Positions 9,296 through 17,165 of a stretch of DNA of 64,000 bases are shown in pieces. A model generated the notes under the pieces. The model was not told the DNA's origin and did not search any database. It saw only the letters and a list, made by a program, of their open reading frames with translations. The stretch is from Neolewinella persica DSM 23188. GTDB lineage: Bacteria > Bacteroidota > Bacteroidia > Chitinophagales > Saprospiraceae. Within the stretch, counting starts at the first letter, position 1, and every line of letters starts with the position of its first letter. Position numbers and translations under genes: made by a program. The DNA lies in contig NZ_KB890421.1 in NCBI RefSeq assembly GCF_000373105.1, forward strand, positions 1 through 64,000, in the 5' to 3' direction.

Positions 9296-11209
9296 ATGAG
9301 ATTTTTGCCCTTATTCGTCTTCTTTTGTGTCTGTTGCAGCCTCTTTGCTCAGCAGGAATCCGATTACTATGTCCTTACGAAAGTCAACATCCCCGAGGCG
9401 ATAAAGCTAGAAGTTGGCGGGATGGACTTTATGCCCGACGGTCGACTGGCCGTTTGTACCCGCCGGGGGGAAGTCTGGCTGATCGGTGATATGGCGGAGA
9501 ATGAGCCAACCTACCAACTCTTTGCCCGGGGACTTCATGAGCCGCTTGGCTTAGCGGTAAAGGACGGTGCGATCTACGTTTCCCAGCGTGGAGAGGTTAC
9601 CAAACTTGAAGACACGAATAATGATGACCGGGCAGATGTCTTCGTAACCGTGTATGAGCTTCCCCTTACCGGCAATTACCACGAATACCACTACGGTCCA
9701 CTTTTTCGCCCCGATGGTTCCATGCTTTCTACCCTTAACGTAGGTTGGGAAGGTGGTGGCGTCAGCCGGGTGCCCTGGCGCGGTTGGATGATGCGGTACG
9801 ATAATGAAGAAAATAAGTTGGTGCCTTATGCCGCTGGCCTTCGTTCCCCGGCAGGTTTCGGTACGAACATCGAAGGAGACGTTTTCGTCGCCGAAAACCA
9901 GGGGGACTGGATCGGTTCGGGGCGAATCACTCACCTGGAGGAAGGAGACTTCGCCGGGCACAAAGCCAGCCTGAACTGGGCCGATCAACCGGGCTCCAAA
10001 GTGACGGTACGGCCTGATGACATCAACGATGATTACAAAACCATGTACGCTGCCAGGGCCAAAGTACCTGGAGTTAAATTACCGGCCGTTTGGTTCCCGC
10101 ACGGTATTCTGGGGATCTCTACGGCGGCGATTATCGCTGATCGTACAGAGGGAGGTTTCGGTCCGTTTGCCGGACAGTTGTTCGTCTCCGATCAGGGGCA
10201 AAGCAAGATTATGCGCGTAGCGATGGAGAAGGTAGATGGCGAGTACCAGGGCGCGGTCTTTCCTTTTCGCGAAGGTTTCTCCTCTGGACTTCTGCGGCTG
10301 AATTTCGACAAGAACAACGTAATGTATGCCGGGCAAACTGCCCGGGGCTGGTCTGCAACCGGTGGTGAACAGTTTGCGCTGGAAGGGTTGGAATGGACGG
10401 GTGACGTACCGTTTGAGATGAACCGGATTAAAGCAACTGAGGAAGGGTTCGACGTGGAATTCACCCTGCCGGTCAATCCGGTGTCGGTAAAGGCTTCTGC
10501 TTTTACGATTCAAAACTTCACTTATATCTATCACCACAACTACGGGAGTCCGGTGGTGGACATCGAAGACAATAAGATCACCTCCGCCACGGTATTGCCC
10601 GACGGTAAGACGGTACGGTTGGTACTGGATAAGTTGCGTCCGGGATACATCTATGAGGTGAAGTTGAAGGGACCCCGTGCAGCTGATGGAACGAACTTAC
10701 TGCACGATTTTGGCTACTACACCCTGAATGCGATTCCGGGGGGCGCGGCCGCAGGTGCAGTGGAAGCCGGAGGTGCAGTCGCCGCCGAAAAAACGGCCGC
10801 AAAGCGGCCAACGACCATGCCTCCTTCCTGGAACGGAAAGGTCGACGAGGAGCTCCTGCTGGAGACCGAACACGGGATGAAGTTTAAGCAAACCTTTATT
10901 ACAGTAAAGGCCGGGCAGAACGTCCGGCTTACCTTCCGTAATCCGGATGATATGCAGCACAATTTCGTTTTGACTTCCGGCAAAAAAGGCGACGTCGTCG
11001 GAAAAGCTGCCGATGGGCTCGGCCTGAAGGGGCTGGCATCGGGATATATTCCGGAGATCGACGAAGTTTTGGTTCACACCGGCCTCATTGAACCGGAGGA
11101 ATCTGATGTGATCTATTTTACGACGCCGTCTAAGCCTGGATTGTACGAGTTCGTATGTACGGTGCCGGGGCATTATATGTCTATGCGGGGGGTGTTGCAG
11201 GTGGAGTAG
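9296..11209 (+). CDS. Secreted beta-propeller dehydrogenase-like protein fused to a type 1 copper (azurin/auracyanin-like) domain
   Basis: I chose the ATG at 9296 (637 residues) because it gives a clean signal peptide (MRFLPLFVFFCVCCSLFAQ); the longer frame from 9194 translates the octamer repeat. Residues about 30-400 form an NHL/soluble-glucose-dehydrogenase-like propeller (GGMDFMPDGRLAVCTRRG, GLHEPLGLAVKDGAIYV, HYGPLFRPDGSML). An Ig-like segment follows (about 400-480), then an Ala/Gly/Lys linker, then a cupredoxin at about 518-637. The four copper ligands are visible: His555 (MQHNFVL), Cys621, His626 (CTVPGH) and Met630, in azurin spacing. Known cupredoxins shuttle single electrons, so the fused domain probably accepts electrons from the propeller's oxidation reaction or passes them on. 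Partner is the upstream lipoprotein. Substrate and any propeller cofactor are not evident. Confidence 0.8.
   Translation: MRFLPLFVFFCVCCSLFAQQESDYYVLTKVNIPEAIKLEVGGMDFMPDGRLAVCTRRGEVWLIGDMAENEPTYQLFARGLHEPLGLAVKDGAIYVSQRGEVTKLEDTNNDDRADVFVTVYELPLTGNYHEYHYGPLFRPDGSMLSTLNVGWEGGGVSRVPWRGWMMRYDNEENKLVPYAAGLRSPAGFGTNIEGDVFVAENQGDWIGSGRITHLEEGDFAGHKASLNWADQPGSKVTVRPDDINDDYKTMYAARAKVPGVKLPAVWFPHGILGISTAAIIADRTEGGFGPFAGQLFVSDQGQSKIMRVAMEKVDGEYQGAVFPFREGFSSGLLRLNFDKNNVMYAGQTARGWSATGGEQFALEGLEWTGDVPFEMNRIKATEEGFDVEFTLPVNPVSVKASAFTIQNFTYIYHHNYGSPVVDIEDNKITSATVLPDGKTVRLVLDKLRPGYIYEVKLKGPRAADGTNLLHDFGYYTLNAIPGGAAAGAVEAGGAVAAEKTAAKRPTTMPPSWNGKVDEELLLETEHGMKFKQTFITVKAGQNVRLTFRNPDDMQHNFVLTSGKKGDVVGKAADGLGLKGLASGYIPEIDEVLVHTGLIEPEESDVIYFTTPSKPGLYEFVCTVPGHYMSMRGVLQVE
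10741..10760 (+). repeat. Dispersed GC-rich element, in-frame in a domain linker
   Basis: GGGCGCGGCCGCAGGTGCAG, a perfect core. It encodes GAAAGA in the low-complexity linker joining the Ig-like segment to the cupredoxin domain. Confidence 0.8.
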
Positions 11210-11300
11210 GGGAGGTGAAATACTTTGAATTTTATAGCAACCTGTACTTCTACGGAAGCTGAGAGACAGCCGATGATTTGCCACTTGATTACCTGGAATG

Positions 11301-11339
11301 AGTTGCGTGATTGCCCAATATTTTCAATATCACGCAACT
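11301..11339. terminator. Perfect 11-bp stem hairpin downstream of the cupredoxin gene
   Basis: AGTTGCGTGAT pairs with ATCACGCAACT around a 17-nt loop. It lies 92 bp after the stop and marks the start of the AT-rich island. The T-run after it is short, so it may be a terminator or a boundary palindrome. Confidence 0.4.
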
Positions 11340-11471
11340 TCTTTAGGATTGTACCTTAGTGATATTTACAATTACGCAAGTCTTTCTCTATCCAACGGCT
11401 CGGTTTTATTGTCTTTTGCGTAGATTTGGTGCGTAGGTAAGTGGTAATTACGCAATGCGGTTTTGACTGTG

Positions 11472-11512
11472 TTGGAGTGAAAGTCTTTGCTGCGCTCCGA
11501 CTTCCACTCCAA
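11472..11512. repeat. Imperfect 14-bp inverted repeat in the crp leader
   Basis: TTGGAGTGAAAGTC pairs with GACTTCCACTCCAA with one mismatch around a 13-nt loop. It ends 27 bp before the Crp/Fnr start codon. It could be a 5'-UTR hairpin, an operator, or a boundary mark of the island. Confidence 0.6.
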
Positions 11513-11539
11513 CGAAGTTGCACGCAATAAAGGATAATC

Positions 11540-12130
11540 ATGAATTTCGAACAGATTAAAGAAACCTTAAGGCTCATAATTAACAAGGTATCACCTGTCT
11601 CTGAGGGGTCGTTAGATCTGGTGAATGACTTGATTGTAATCGAAGTTTATGAAAAAGGAGATGTTTTTATCGATAGAGGAAAAAGAAATAACAAGGAATA
11701 CTTCGTTTACGAAGGTATTTGCCGAAGCTTTTTGCTAAGCCCGGAAGGTGAAGAAATAACCATATCTTATTTTCTTGAAGGCAGTGTTCTCTCTCCGAAT
11801 AAAACAAGAACGGCTAATCAAATATCTCATCTCAACTTTCAAGCGCTTACAAAGCTAACAGTTGCCAGTTTGAACGCTGACAAGTTTGAGCAATTAATGA
11901 TAAATCACATTGATATACGCGAGTTTGGGAACATGGTTTTACAAAATGAGCTCCTTGCAAAAGTTGAAAAAGAGATAGGCCTTGCTTCCTTGAATGCTAA
12001 AGAAAGGCTCATTCTTTTTAGAGAAAAATACCACTTTTTGGAAAATATAATCTCACATGTTGACATTGCCTCGTATCTGGGAATTACAAATGTTACCCTA
12101 AGCAGACTTCGTAAAGGACTCATGGAATAA
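11540..12130 (+). CDS. Crp/Fnr-family transcriptional regulator
   Basis: 196 residues, the usual length of short Bacteroidota Crp/Fnr proteins. Residues about 20-115 match the cyclic-nucleotide-binding beta-roll (YEKGDVFIDRGKRNNKEYFVYEG, GEEITISYFLEGSVL). A long helix follows (EFGNMVLQNELLAKVEKEIG) and then an HTH near 160-193 (DIASYLGITNVTLSRLRKG), typical of this family. No Cys cluster for an Fe-S centre is present, and the effector is unknown. The gene sits in a stretch of clearly lower GC than its neighbours and is followed by an Lnt-like gene whose upstream region carries a dyad of Fnr-box geometry (12141-12154), so it may regulate that gene. Confidence 0.85.
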   Translation: MNFEQIKETLRLIINKVSPVSEGSLDLVNDLIVIEVYEKGDVFIDRGKRNNKEYFVYEGICRSFLLSPEGEEITISYFLEGSVLSPNKTRTANQISHLNFQALTKLTVASLNADKFEQLMINHIDIREFGNMVLQNELLAKVEKEIGLASLNAKERLILFREKYHFLENIISHVDIASYLGITNVTLSRLRKGLME

Positions 12131-12140
12131 ATGCGATCCT

Positions 12141-12154
12141 TTAACAAATGTTAA
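12141..12154. promoter_or_regulatory. Candidate Crp/Fnr operator
   Basis: TTAAC-N4-GTTAA, a perfect 5-bp dyad with 4-nt spacer, the same geometry as the known FNR box TTGAT-N4-ATCAA. It lies 10 bp after the Crp/Fnr stop codon and 54 bp before the start of the Lnt-like gene. Confidence 0.4.
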
Positions 12155-12208
12155 TGGATTTGGAATCAGTATCATCAATCTTTGTAGTGAAATTAAAAAC
12201 AAAGAGAG

Positions 12209-13681
12209 ATGAAAAATTTGTCAAGCACCCTCACACAAGGATTTAGTGTAAATAAAATTAGTCCACTATGGTATCTCGCAATTGGAGTAATTACCATGAC
12301 TCTAACTCACATGACCTTTAGTATTGAAGTCATGGCTTGGGTTTCAAGCGTTCCATTTTTAATATACCTAAGTCTCACACAAGGCTGGAAGTCAAGATTA
12401 ACCTTTTTTCTTGCTTTGGTTTTGGCTTGGACTTTGGTGGTAGCAAAGATAATTAGCGATCCAATTCCACTAATGCTGGTCTTCCTTTACTCGATTCCAA
12501 TTAGTTTATTTCACTTACCTGCTTACTTGTTCTGGAGTAAATTTAAGAATCAAAAATACGCACTATTTCTGTTTCCTGTTATCATGATCATTATGGAGTG
12601 GATTCAATACACCTTTACACCTCTGGCCAGTTGGGGAGTAGCTGCATATACCATGCATGATAATGTATCACTAATTCAAACAGTATCCTTATTTGGAATG
12701 GCTGGACTAAGCTTTCTGATTTATTGGGTTAATGTCTCAATTGCAAATATCATAATCAAAAGAAAAATCTCCATTTCAACATTTCATTTCCCGTTAATTT
12801 TGTTGTTCCTTTTAATTGTTTTTGGCTCCATCCGTTATGACATGAGCAAAGCTACCGGAATCGAAACGGTAACTGTTGCTGCTGTTGGAACAGACTCAGA
12901 GGTAAGTGGTTTACCATTGCCATCCAAGGAAAGTAATGAACAGACTAAAACAGCATTATTTAATCGAACAAGAACTGCAGCAGACGGTGGTGCTAAAATT
13001 ATAGCATGGAACGAAGCTGCCATATTCATAATGCCTGAAGATGAGAATGAATGGATTAACTCCATCAAGGAACTAGCCATTGAACTTAATATCACTTTGG
13101 TGGCAGCTTATGTGACACCGTTTTCCCAAACTCCCTTTAGGTATGAGAACAAGTACCAATTTGTCGATTCGTCAGGAAACATTACGCATTCATACCTCAA
13201 GCATCAACCCGTACCAGGCGAACCGGCCGTACAGGGAAAATTGCCTTTAAAAGTGGTGGATATAGCAGGAACAAGTATAGGGGCTGCAATTTGTTATGAT
13301 TATGATTTTCCATATCTGGCAAAAGGGTATGGAAAATTAGGAGCAGATATGGTTATAGTTCCCTCAAGTGATTGGAGAGGCATTGACCCTCTGCATACGG
13401 AAATGGCTGCGTTTAGAGCAGTTGAGCAGGGTCACTCTGTACTGCGTTCAACGCGTTTCGGGCTTTCCGCAGCAATCACACCATACGGTGAAATGGTTTC
13501 ACAAATGAGCAGTTTTGATGAAAATGACAAAATCATGTATGCACAAATGTCTGCTAAAGGTGTTACTACACTTTACTCCATTATACAAGATAGTTTTGTT
13601 TACCTGTCTATAGGGTTTTTACTGTTTTTCATGGTAATTACAGTTCGATCAAATAGTAGAAAACCGACTATCCAATTATAA
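12209..13681 (+). CDS. Lnt-like membrane protein with nitrilase domain
   Basis: 490 residues. The first 210 or so are a run of hydrophobic helices, as in apolipoprotein N-acyltransferase (Lnt). Residues about 220-455 are a carbon-nitrogen hydrolase domain with the full catalytic triad: Glu269 (WNEAAIF), Lys331 (YLKHQPVPGEP) and Cys362 (AAICYDYDFP). A last hydrophobic helix lies near 460-480. Lnt transfers an acyl chain to the N-terminal Cys of lipoproteins in the inner membrane. The matching layout suggests this or a related membrane acyl transfer, but the protein is diverged in the sequence around the Lys and may have another substrate. The DNA is AT-rich (18 G/C of 60 in 12541-12600), suggesting recent acquisition together with the upstream regulator. 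Confidence 0.72.
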   Translation: MKNLSSTLTQGFSVNKISPLWYLAIGVITMTLTHMTFSIEVMAWVSSVPFLIYLSLTQGWKSRLTFFLALVLAWTLVVAKIISDPIPLMLVFLYSIPISLFHLPAYLFWSKFKNQKYALFLFPVIMIIMEWIQYTFTPLASWGVAAYTMHDNVSLIQTVSLFGMAGLSFLIYWVNVSIANIIIKRKISISTFHFPLILLFLLIVFGSIRYDMSKATGIETVTVAAVGTDSEVSGLPLPSKESNEQTKTALFNRTRTAADGGAKIIAWNEAAIFIMPEDENEWINSIKELAIELNITLVAAYVTPFSQTPFRYENKYQFVDSSGNITHSYLKHQPVPGEPAVQGKLPLKVVDIAGTSIGAAICYDYDFPYLAKGYGKLGADMVIVPSSDWRGIDPLHTEMAAFRAVEQGHSVLRSTRFGLSAAITPYGEMVSQMSSFDENDKIMYAQMSAKGVTTLYSIIQDSFVYLSIGFLLFFMVITVRSNSRKPTIQL

Positions 13682-13852
13682 AAAACTAATAGAGTTGGGA
13701 AATTTTGTGAAGTAGATTGTTAATTTTCAAATTGGATTTTGTAGGCGTGAGCATTTATACATAAATAATCCAAAAGCGTACAACAATACCTAGGACGTCA
13801 ATGCCTCCTTCGTCGATCAACTGAATTTACTGTACACACTTCCCCAACCAAC

Positions 13853-14377
13853 CTACCCCCGCTCAACCCGATAAACAACACAAGCCTCAATCTCCGGATA
13901 CTCCCCCAACTCAGGATGCATAAAGGTGCAGAACCGTTCCATACCGATCTTCTCCATGACGCGTTGGGACGCAAGATTGACCAGCGGTGTTTCAGCATAG
14001 ATTTCAGTGAGGCCAAGCTTCTTGAATCCGAATTCAAGGCAAGCCTTGGCACCTTCCGGCGCAAGCCCTTTTCCCCAGGTGTCAGGATGCAACCGCCAAC
14101 CGATCTCTACACACGGAGCAAAGTTTACGTCTTTGTCGAGGTAAGACAGACCGATAAAGCCAATAACTTCGCCCGTAGCCCTAAGCTCTGCGGCAAAGAA
14201 ACAATACCCACGTTCCTGCTGCTGCAACTGCTGGCGACCAATAAAGGCCTCGACGTGTGCTTCATCTTGCGTTCCTGGAAAGTACTGCATGACGCGTTCG
14301 TCACCGCTCACGGCGGCCATGGCAGCCAGGTCGGTTTTGCGCCAGGGGCGCAGGAGGAGGCGGGGAGTGGTGATCAT
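13853..14377 (-). CDS. GNAT-family N-acetyltransferase (RimJ/RimL type)
   Basis: 174 residues, the typical size. The opening TPRLLLRPWRKTDL is characteristic of the RimJ/RimL/Acetyltransf_3 group. Motif A for acetyl-CoA binding is visible near 95-115 (EIGWRLHPDTWGKGLAPEGAKA), followed by LTEIYAETPLVNLASQRVMEKIGM, the usual end of the fold. It would acetylate an amine, either a ribosomal-protein N-terminus or a small molecule; the substrate cannot be told. It is the last gene of a minus-strand run that starts at mqnD, and is separated from the membrane-protein gene upstream by 34 bp containing three octamer repeat units. Confidence 0.85.
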   Translation of the reverse strand: MITTPRLLLRPWRKTDLAAMAAVSGDERVMQYFPGTQDEAHVEAFIGRQQLQQQERGYCFFAAELRATGEVIGFIGLSYLDKDVNFAPCVEIGWRLHPDTWGKGLAPEGAKACLEFGFKKLGLTEIYAETPLVNLASQRVMEKIGMERFCTFMHPELGEYPEIEACVVYRVERG

Positions 14378-14384
14378 CGCGTTT

Positions 14385-14408
14385 TCAGGTTGTCGGGTTA
14401 TCTAATTG
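14385..14408 (+). repeat. Octamer repeat, three units
   Basis: TCAGGTTG, TCGGGTTA and TCTAATTG in tandem between two minus-strand genes; same unit as the array at 9201-9264. Confidence 0.7.
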
Positions 14409-14411
14409 TTC

Positions 14412-15242
14412 TCAATTGATCAACCAAACGAAGAATAATGTCAGGCACGCAAAGAAAGCAAATAGTAATCCGATGGGGAGCTGAACTACCCGGATGGCTA
14501 TTCCCAGTATTTTGTCAACGATGCCTTGAAAGCCAGTGACGCCGGCCAGATACATGGGTAGGATCTTACCTTCGCCTCCGGCATCTGTGGCGGCGTTTGC
14601 AAGGTTGGTTTGGTCGAACCTGAATAAGTTGGTGAGCGTCCGTAATACACGTTGCACCAAACGCGATACCAGTCCGCCGATGAAAGGCACTCTGTTACCG
14701 ATCACGTCTCCGGTAACCGGTATGGTAATGATGTGCATGGTGCCCAGGAACAGCAATTGAAGTACTTCCTTGCGGTTCGCCGCGTCGGTGGTAGTGTTTA
14801 GTGCATCTACGTCTTGGACGATCCCCTTAAGGATGTCCATCGAATAGGTCATGATGGACCTGATGTCATTTCTGAAGCGAACGGTCAGGTAGAAGAGCCC
14901 CGCAAAAAGACCAGTGATCAGGAAAAAAACTAAGCCTAAAACTGCGTAAAGCAGGTATTGCACGTGCACTAAGTCTATGATGAAATAGCCGGCGATGTAT
15001 AGCACAAAGGCAAGGAGGACTGGTCGGACGGTCCAGGAAATTACGTAAATTGGAAAGACTAGCAGGCTCGAGATCTGCTCTACGACTTCTTCATTGCGGT
15101 ATTTACCAATGTCTACGCCTAGCTCGGTTTTTATCTTTAGGTTCAGGGCTTCTACGTCGGACTGGGAACGGATTTTCATGGGGGTGTCTTGTGGCAAGGT
15201 CTTTGGCAAATTTACAGCCAGCCGCTTACTGTTTAGTTCCAT
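14412..15242 (-). CDS. Membrane protein of unknown function
   Basis: 276 residues, not recognised. After a polar start there are hydrophobic segments near 60-82, 85-118 and 250-275. Between them lies an amphipathic region with Gly-Asp rich loops (IPVTGDVIGNRVPFIGGLVSRLVQRVLR). The ATG at 15242 is the first in frame; MKIRSQSD (residue 22) is an alternative start. It sits between a lipoprotein gene and a GNAT gene on the same strand, which says little about its job. Inner-membrane location is likely from the hydrophobic segments. Confidence 0.6.
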   Translation of the reverse strand: MELNSKRLAVNLPKTLPQDTPMKIRSQSDVEALNLKIKTELGVDIGKYRNEEVVEQISSLLVFPIYVISWTVRPVLLAFVLYIAGYFIIDLVHVQYLLYAVLGLVFFLITGLFAGLFYLTVRFRNDIRSIMTYSMDILKGIVQDVDALNTTTDAANRKEVLQLLFLGTMHIITIPVTGDVIGNRVPFIGGLVSRLVQRVLRTLTNLFRFDQTNLANAATDAGGEGKILPMYLAGVTGFQGIVDKILGIAIRVVQLPIGLLFAFFACLTLFFVWLIN

Positions 15243-15263
15243 ATTGGTGAGACGAGAGAATTC

Positions 15264-16055
15264 TTACCGTTTATCTCCGATTAATTTCTCAAGCAACTCA
15301 CAAACATTTTCTTTCCGGTATGACATTTGAGCACCGGTCGCGCTACTTGTTATCCCCGCAAAATAGAGGTGTTCTTTTCTTCCTGCATAATGTTTGAGCA
15401 CGGGTTCAAGCACTTCCAGCGGGGTGTTCTGGTCAAGGTAAACAAGTACCCTAAGTTTAGGCCGATCAGCTTCACGGACTTTGACTTCACGTTGGAGATC
15501 AAAAAGAAAAAACCGGGAGGTGTTTTCTGGATTGACGATGATGTCTCCCAAGGCGACCTGGATGCCACCAGGGTAAACTGATGAGAACTCTTCTTTGAGC
15601 GGGCCAACTGTTATATCGTGTACTAAGGCCAAAGGGCCGATGTCGGGAAGCCCATCCTTAAACACAGGTAATTCTATGGCAAACCTGGATTCCAGGAAAA
15701 GGTCATCGGGTGGGGAGCAAGAAGGCTTTCTTGTAAGTACGCCCAGTAGCACCTTCTCTCGGCGATCAAAAACTTCAATCTTGTTTCTGGAGATGATCCG
15801 GTACATCCAGTCTCCCATTATACACTCTCCGCCCCAATACATCGTCTGGCCCTTTTGGTCGAGAGAACCTAAGTGTCCTTCCCATCTTGGGCTTTGATCA
15901 TTGTAGGTGAATGTTGTATCCGATATGAAATCTACGTTCTGTACGTATGAATGGCCTTTGTCCACAGGGTGATAGTGCCAGTGCCCCGTCAAGCTGTTCT
16001 TGGATTCACAGCCGACTAAAGTGATAACCAGAACGGTGAATGAGAATAAGCGCAT
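15264..16055 (-). CDS. Lipoprotein of unknown function
   Basis: 263 residues. The signal peptide ends in a lipobox VGC with acceptor Cys16. Residues 20-110 resemble a small lipocalin-like or 'copper-resistance' beta domain (LTGHWHYHP, DTTFTYND, WEGHLGSLDQKG), though no family is certain. The C-terminal part (PKLRVLVYLDQNTPLEVLEPVLKHY) has the beta-alpha pattern of ExbD/TolR periplasmic domains, but there is no ExbD membrane anchor. Twenty-one bases separate it from the following membrane-protein gene, so the two may be cotranscribed. Confidence 0.6.
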   Translation of the reverse strand: MRLFSFTVLVITLVGCESKNSLTGHWHYHPVDKGHSYVQNVDFISDTTFTYNDQSPRWEGHLGSLDQKGQTMYWGGECIMGDWMYRIISRNKIEVFDRREKVLLGVLTRKPSCSPPDDLFLESRFAIELPVFKDGLPDIGPLALVHDITVGPLKEEFSSVYPGGIQVALGDIIVNPENTSRFFLFDLQREVKVREADRPKLRVLVYLDQNTPLEVLEPVLKHYAGRKEHLYFAGITSSATGAQMSYRKENVCELLEKLIGDKR

Positions 16056-16092
16056 GGAAGTAGGATGCTTATTTGCAAGAGAAAAGATGTAC

Positions 16093-17016
16093 TTACGCTA
16101 CAAAAATATCCTCCATCCCTGCAGGAATCACCCCCCGCTCCCGCCCCTGGGCCAGAAAACCGTTGACCGCCGCGCGGCCCTCCGGGCCGAGGTCCAGTGA
16201 GTAGTCGTTGACGTAAAGGTCGATGTGTTTGCGGCGTACTTCCGGGTCCATCTCCTGGGCGTGCGTGGCCACGTAGTCGGCCGAAGCTTCGGGGTTATCG
16301 AAGGCGTACTGCACTGATCGGGCCAGGACACGGTCAAAGGTTCGTTGCACCTCCGGCGGAAGTGATCGTTTGATGACGATGCCACCAAGGGGGATGGCGA
16401 ATCCGGTGTTGCCCTCCCAGAATTCTCCGAGATCCATGAGCTTATGCAGCCCGCGCTCGTGGTAGGTGAACCGATTTTCATGAATCAGCAGCCCGGCCGT
16501 GAACTCGCCAGAAAGCACCCGGGCTTCGATGTCGGAGAAAAGTACTTCCTGCTTATTAGCCAGTTCCGGAAAGGCAAGCCCCAGCAGGTAATTGGCCGTG
16601 GTGAACTTTCCTGGAATGGCAACTGAATTAATCCCCGACCCGGACCTCGAAGCGTCCCGCAGGGACCTTTGAGCGTCCACCGCCCCTTGCTCCTTCACCG
16701 CCTCCCCTTGCACCTGCGTCCCCGCCAGATAACCTTCCGCCAACGCCCGGTCAGCCGTCACCAGCAAAGGCCCCACACCGCGCCCCAGCGCGCTGCCGGC
16801 ATTCAGCAAGGCGTAGGTCCCGGTCAGATGACCGAAAGCATGGTAGCTCAGCTTAGTCGCATCCAATTCGCCGGCAAAGGCCAGTCGGTTGAGTTCCTCC
16901 ACGTCCCCTAAGCGGACGTTAAATTCAAGTCCTTCCGTATCGATCCGGCCATGGACCATGGCGTCGAAAATAAAGGTGTCGTTGGGGCAGGGGGAGTAAC
17001 CAAGGGTAAGACGCAT
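16093..17016 (-). CDS. mqnD: 1,4-dihydroxy-6-naphthoate synthase (menaquinone, futalosine pathway)
   Basis: 307 residues. MqnD converts cyclic dehypoxanthinyl futalosine to 1,4-dihydroxy-6-naphthoate in the cytoplasm. The hallmark start LGYSPCPNDTFIFDAM and the motifs LSYHAFGHL, VAIPGKFTTANYLL and GLLIHENRFTYHERGL are all present. Family members are usually about 270-285 residues. The excess is explained by a segment at residues about 96-128 (between GPLLVTADR and the VAIPGK strand) that does not look like MqnD and whose DNA contains a copy of the dispersed GC-rich element. It lies in a substrate-lobe loop, so the enzyme may still work. Other mqn genes are not in this window, which is common in Bacteroidota. 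The frame is intact throughout. Confidence 0.92.
   Translation of the reverse strand: MRLTLGYSPCPNDTFIFDAMVHGRIDTEGLEFNVRLGDVEELNRLAFAGELDATKLSYHAFGHLTGTYALLNAGSALGRGVGPLLVTADRALAEGYLAGTQVQGEAVKEQGAVDAQRSLRDASRSGSGINSVAIPGKFTTANYLLGLAFPELANKQEVLFSDIEARVLSGEFTAGLLIHENRFTYHERGLHKLMDLGEFWEGNTGFAIPLGGIVIKRSLPPEVQRTFDRVLARSVQYAFDNPEASADYVATHAQEMDPEVRRKHIDLYVNDYSLDLGPEGRAAVNGFLAQGRERGVIPAGMEDIFVA
16680..16726 (-). repeat. Extended dispersed element inserted in mqnD
   Basis: The core TTGCACCTGCGTCCCCGCC is at 16708-16726; similarity to the copy at 41577-41618 continues through a second purine-rich block (read on the minus strand: core, then GTGAAGGAGCAAGG). It is translated in frame. Confidence 0.8.
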
Positions 17017-17165
17017 AGCTGAGGAGGGCCTGAGCCCGTTTAGTGTAAAACTATGCCAGCATGTTTCTGGTTTAAGCTACCGGAAAATAACCGACCTTTG
17101 CGGTAAAATACGGGTTGGATAAACGGACCAATAGTCCAAAGGCCAACAGACCAAATAACTAAGCC

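Noticed and set aside
11472-11512. Integron attC-like site before the crp gene
   Set aside because: The ends have the GTT...AAC order opposite to attC core sites, and no integrase or cassette series is present.
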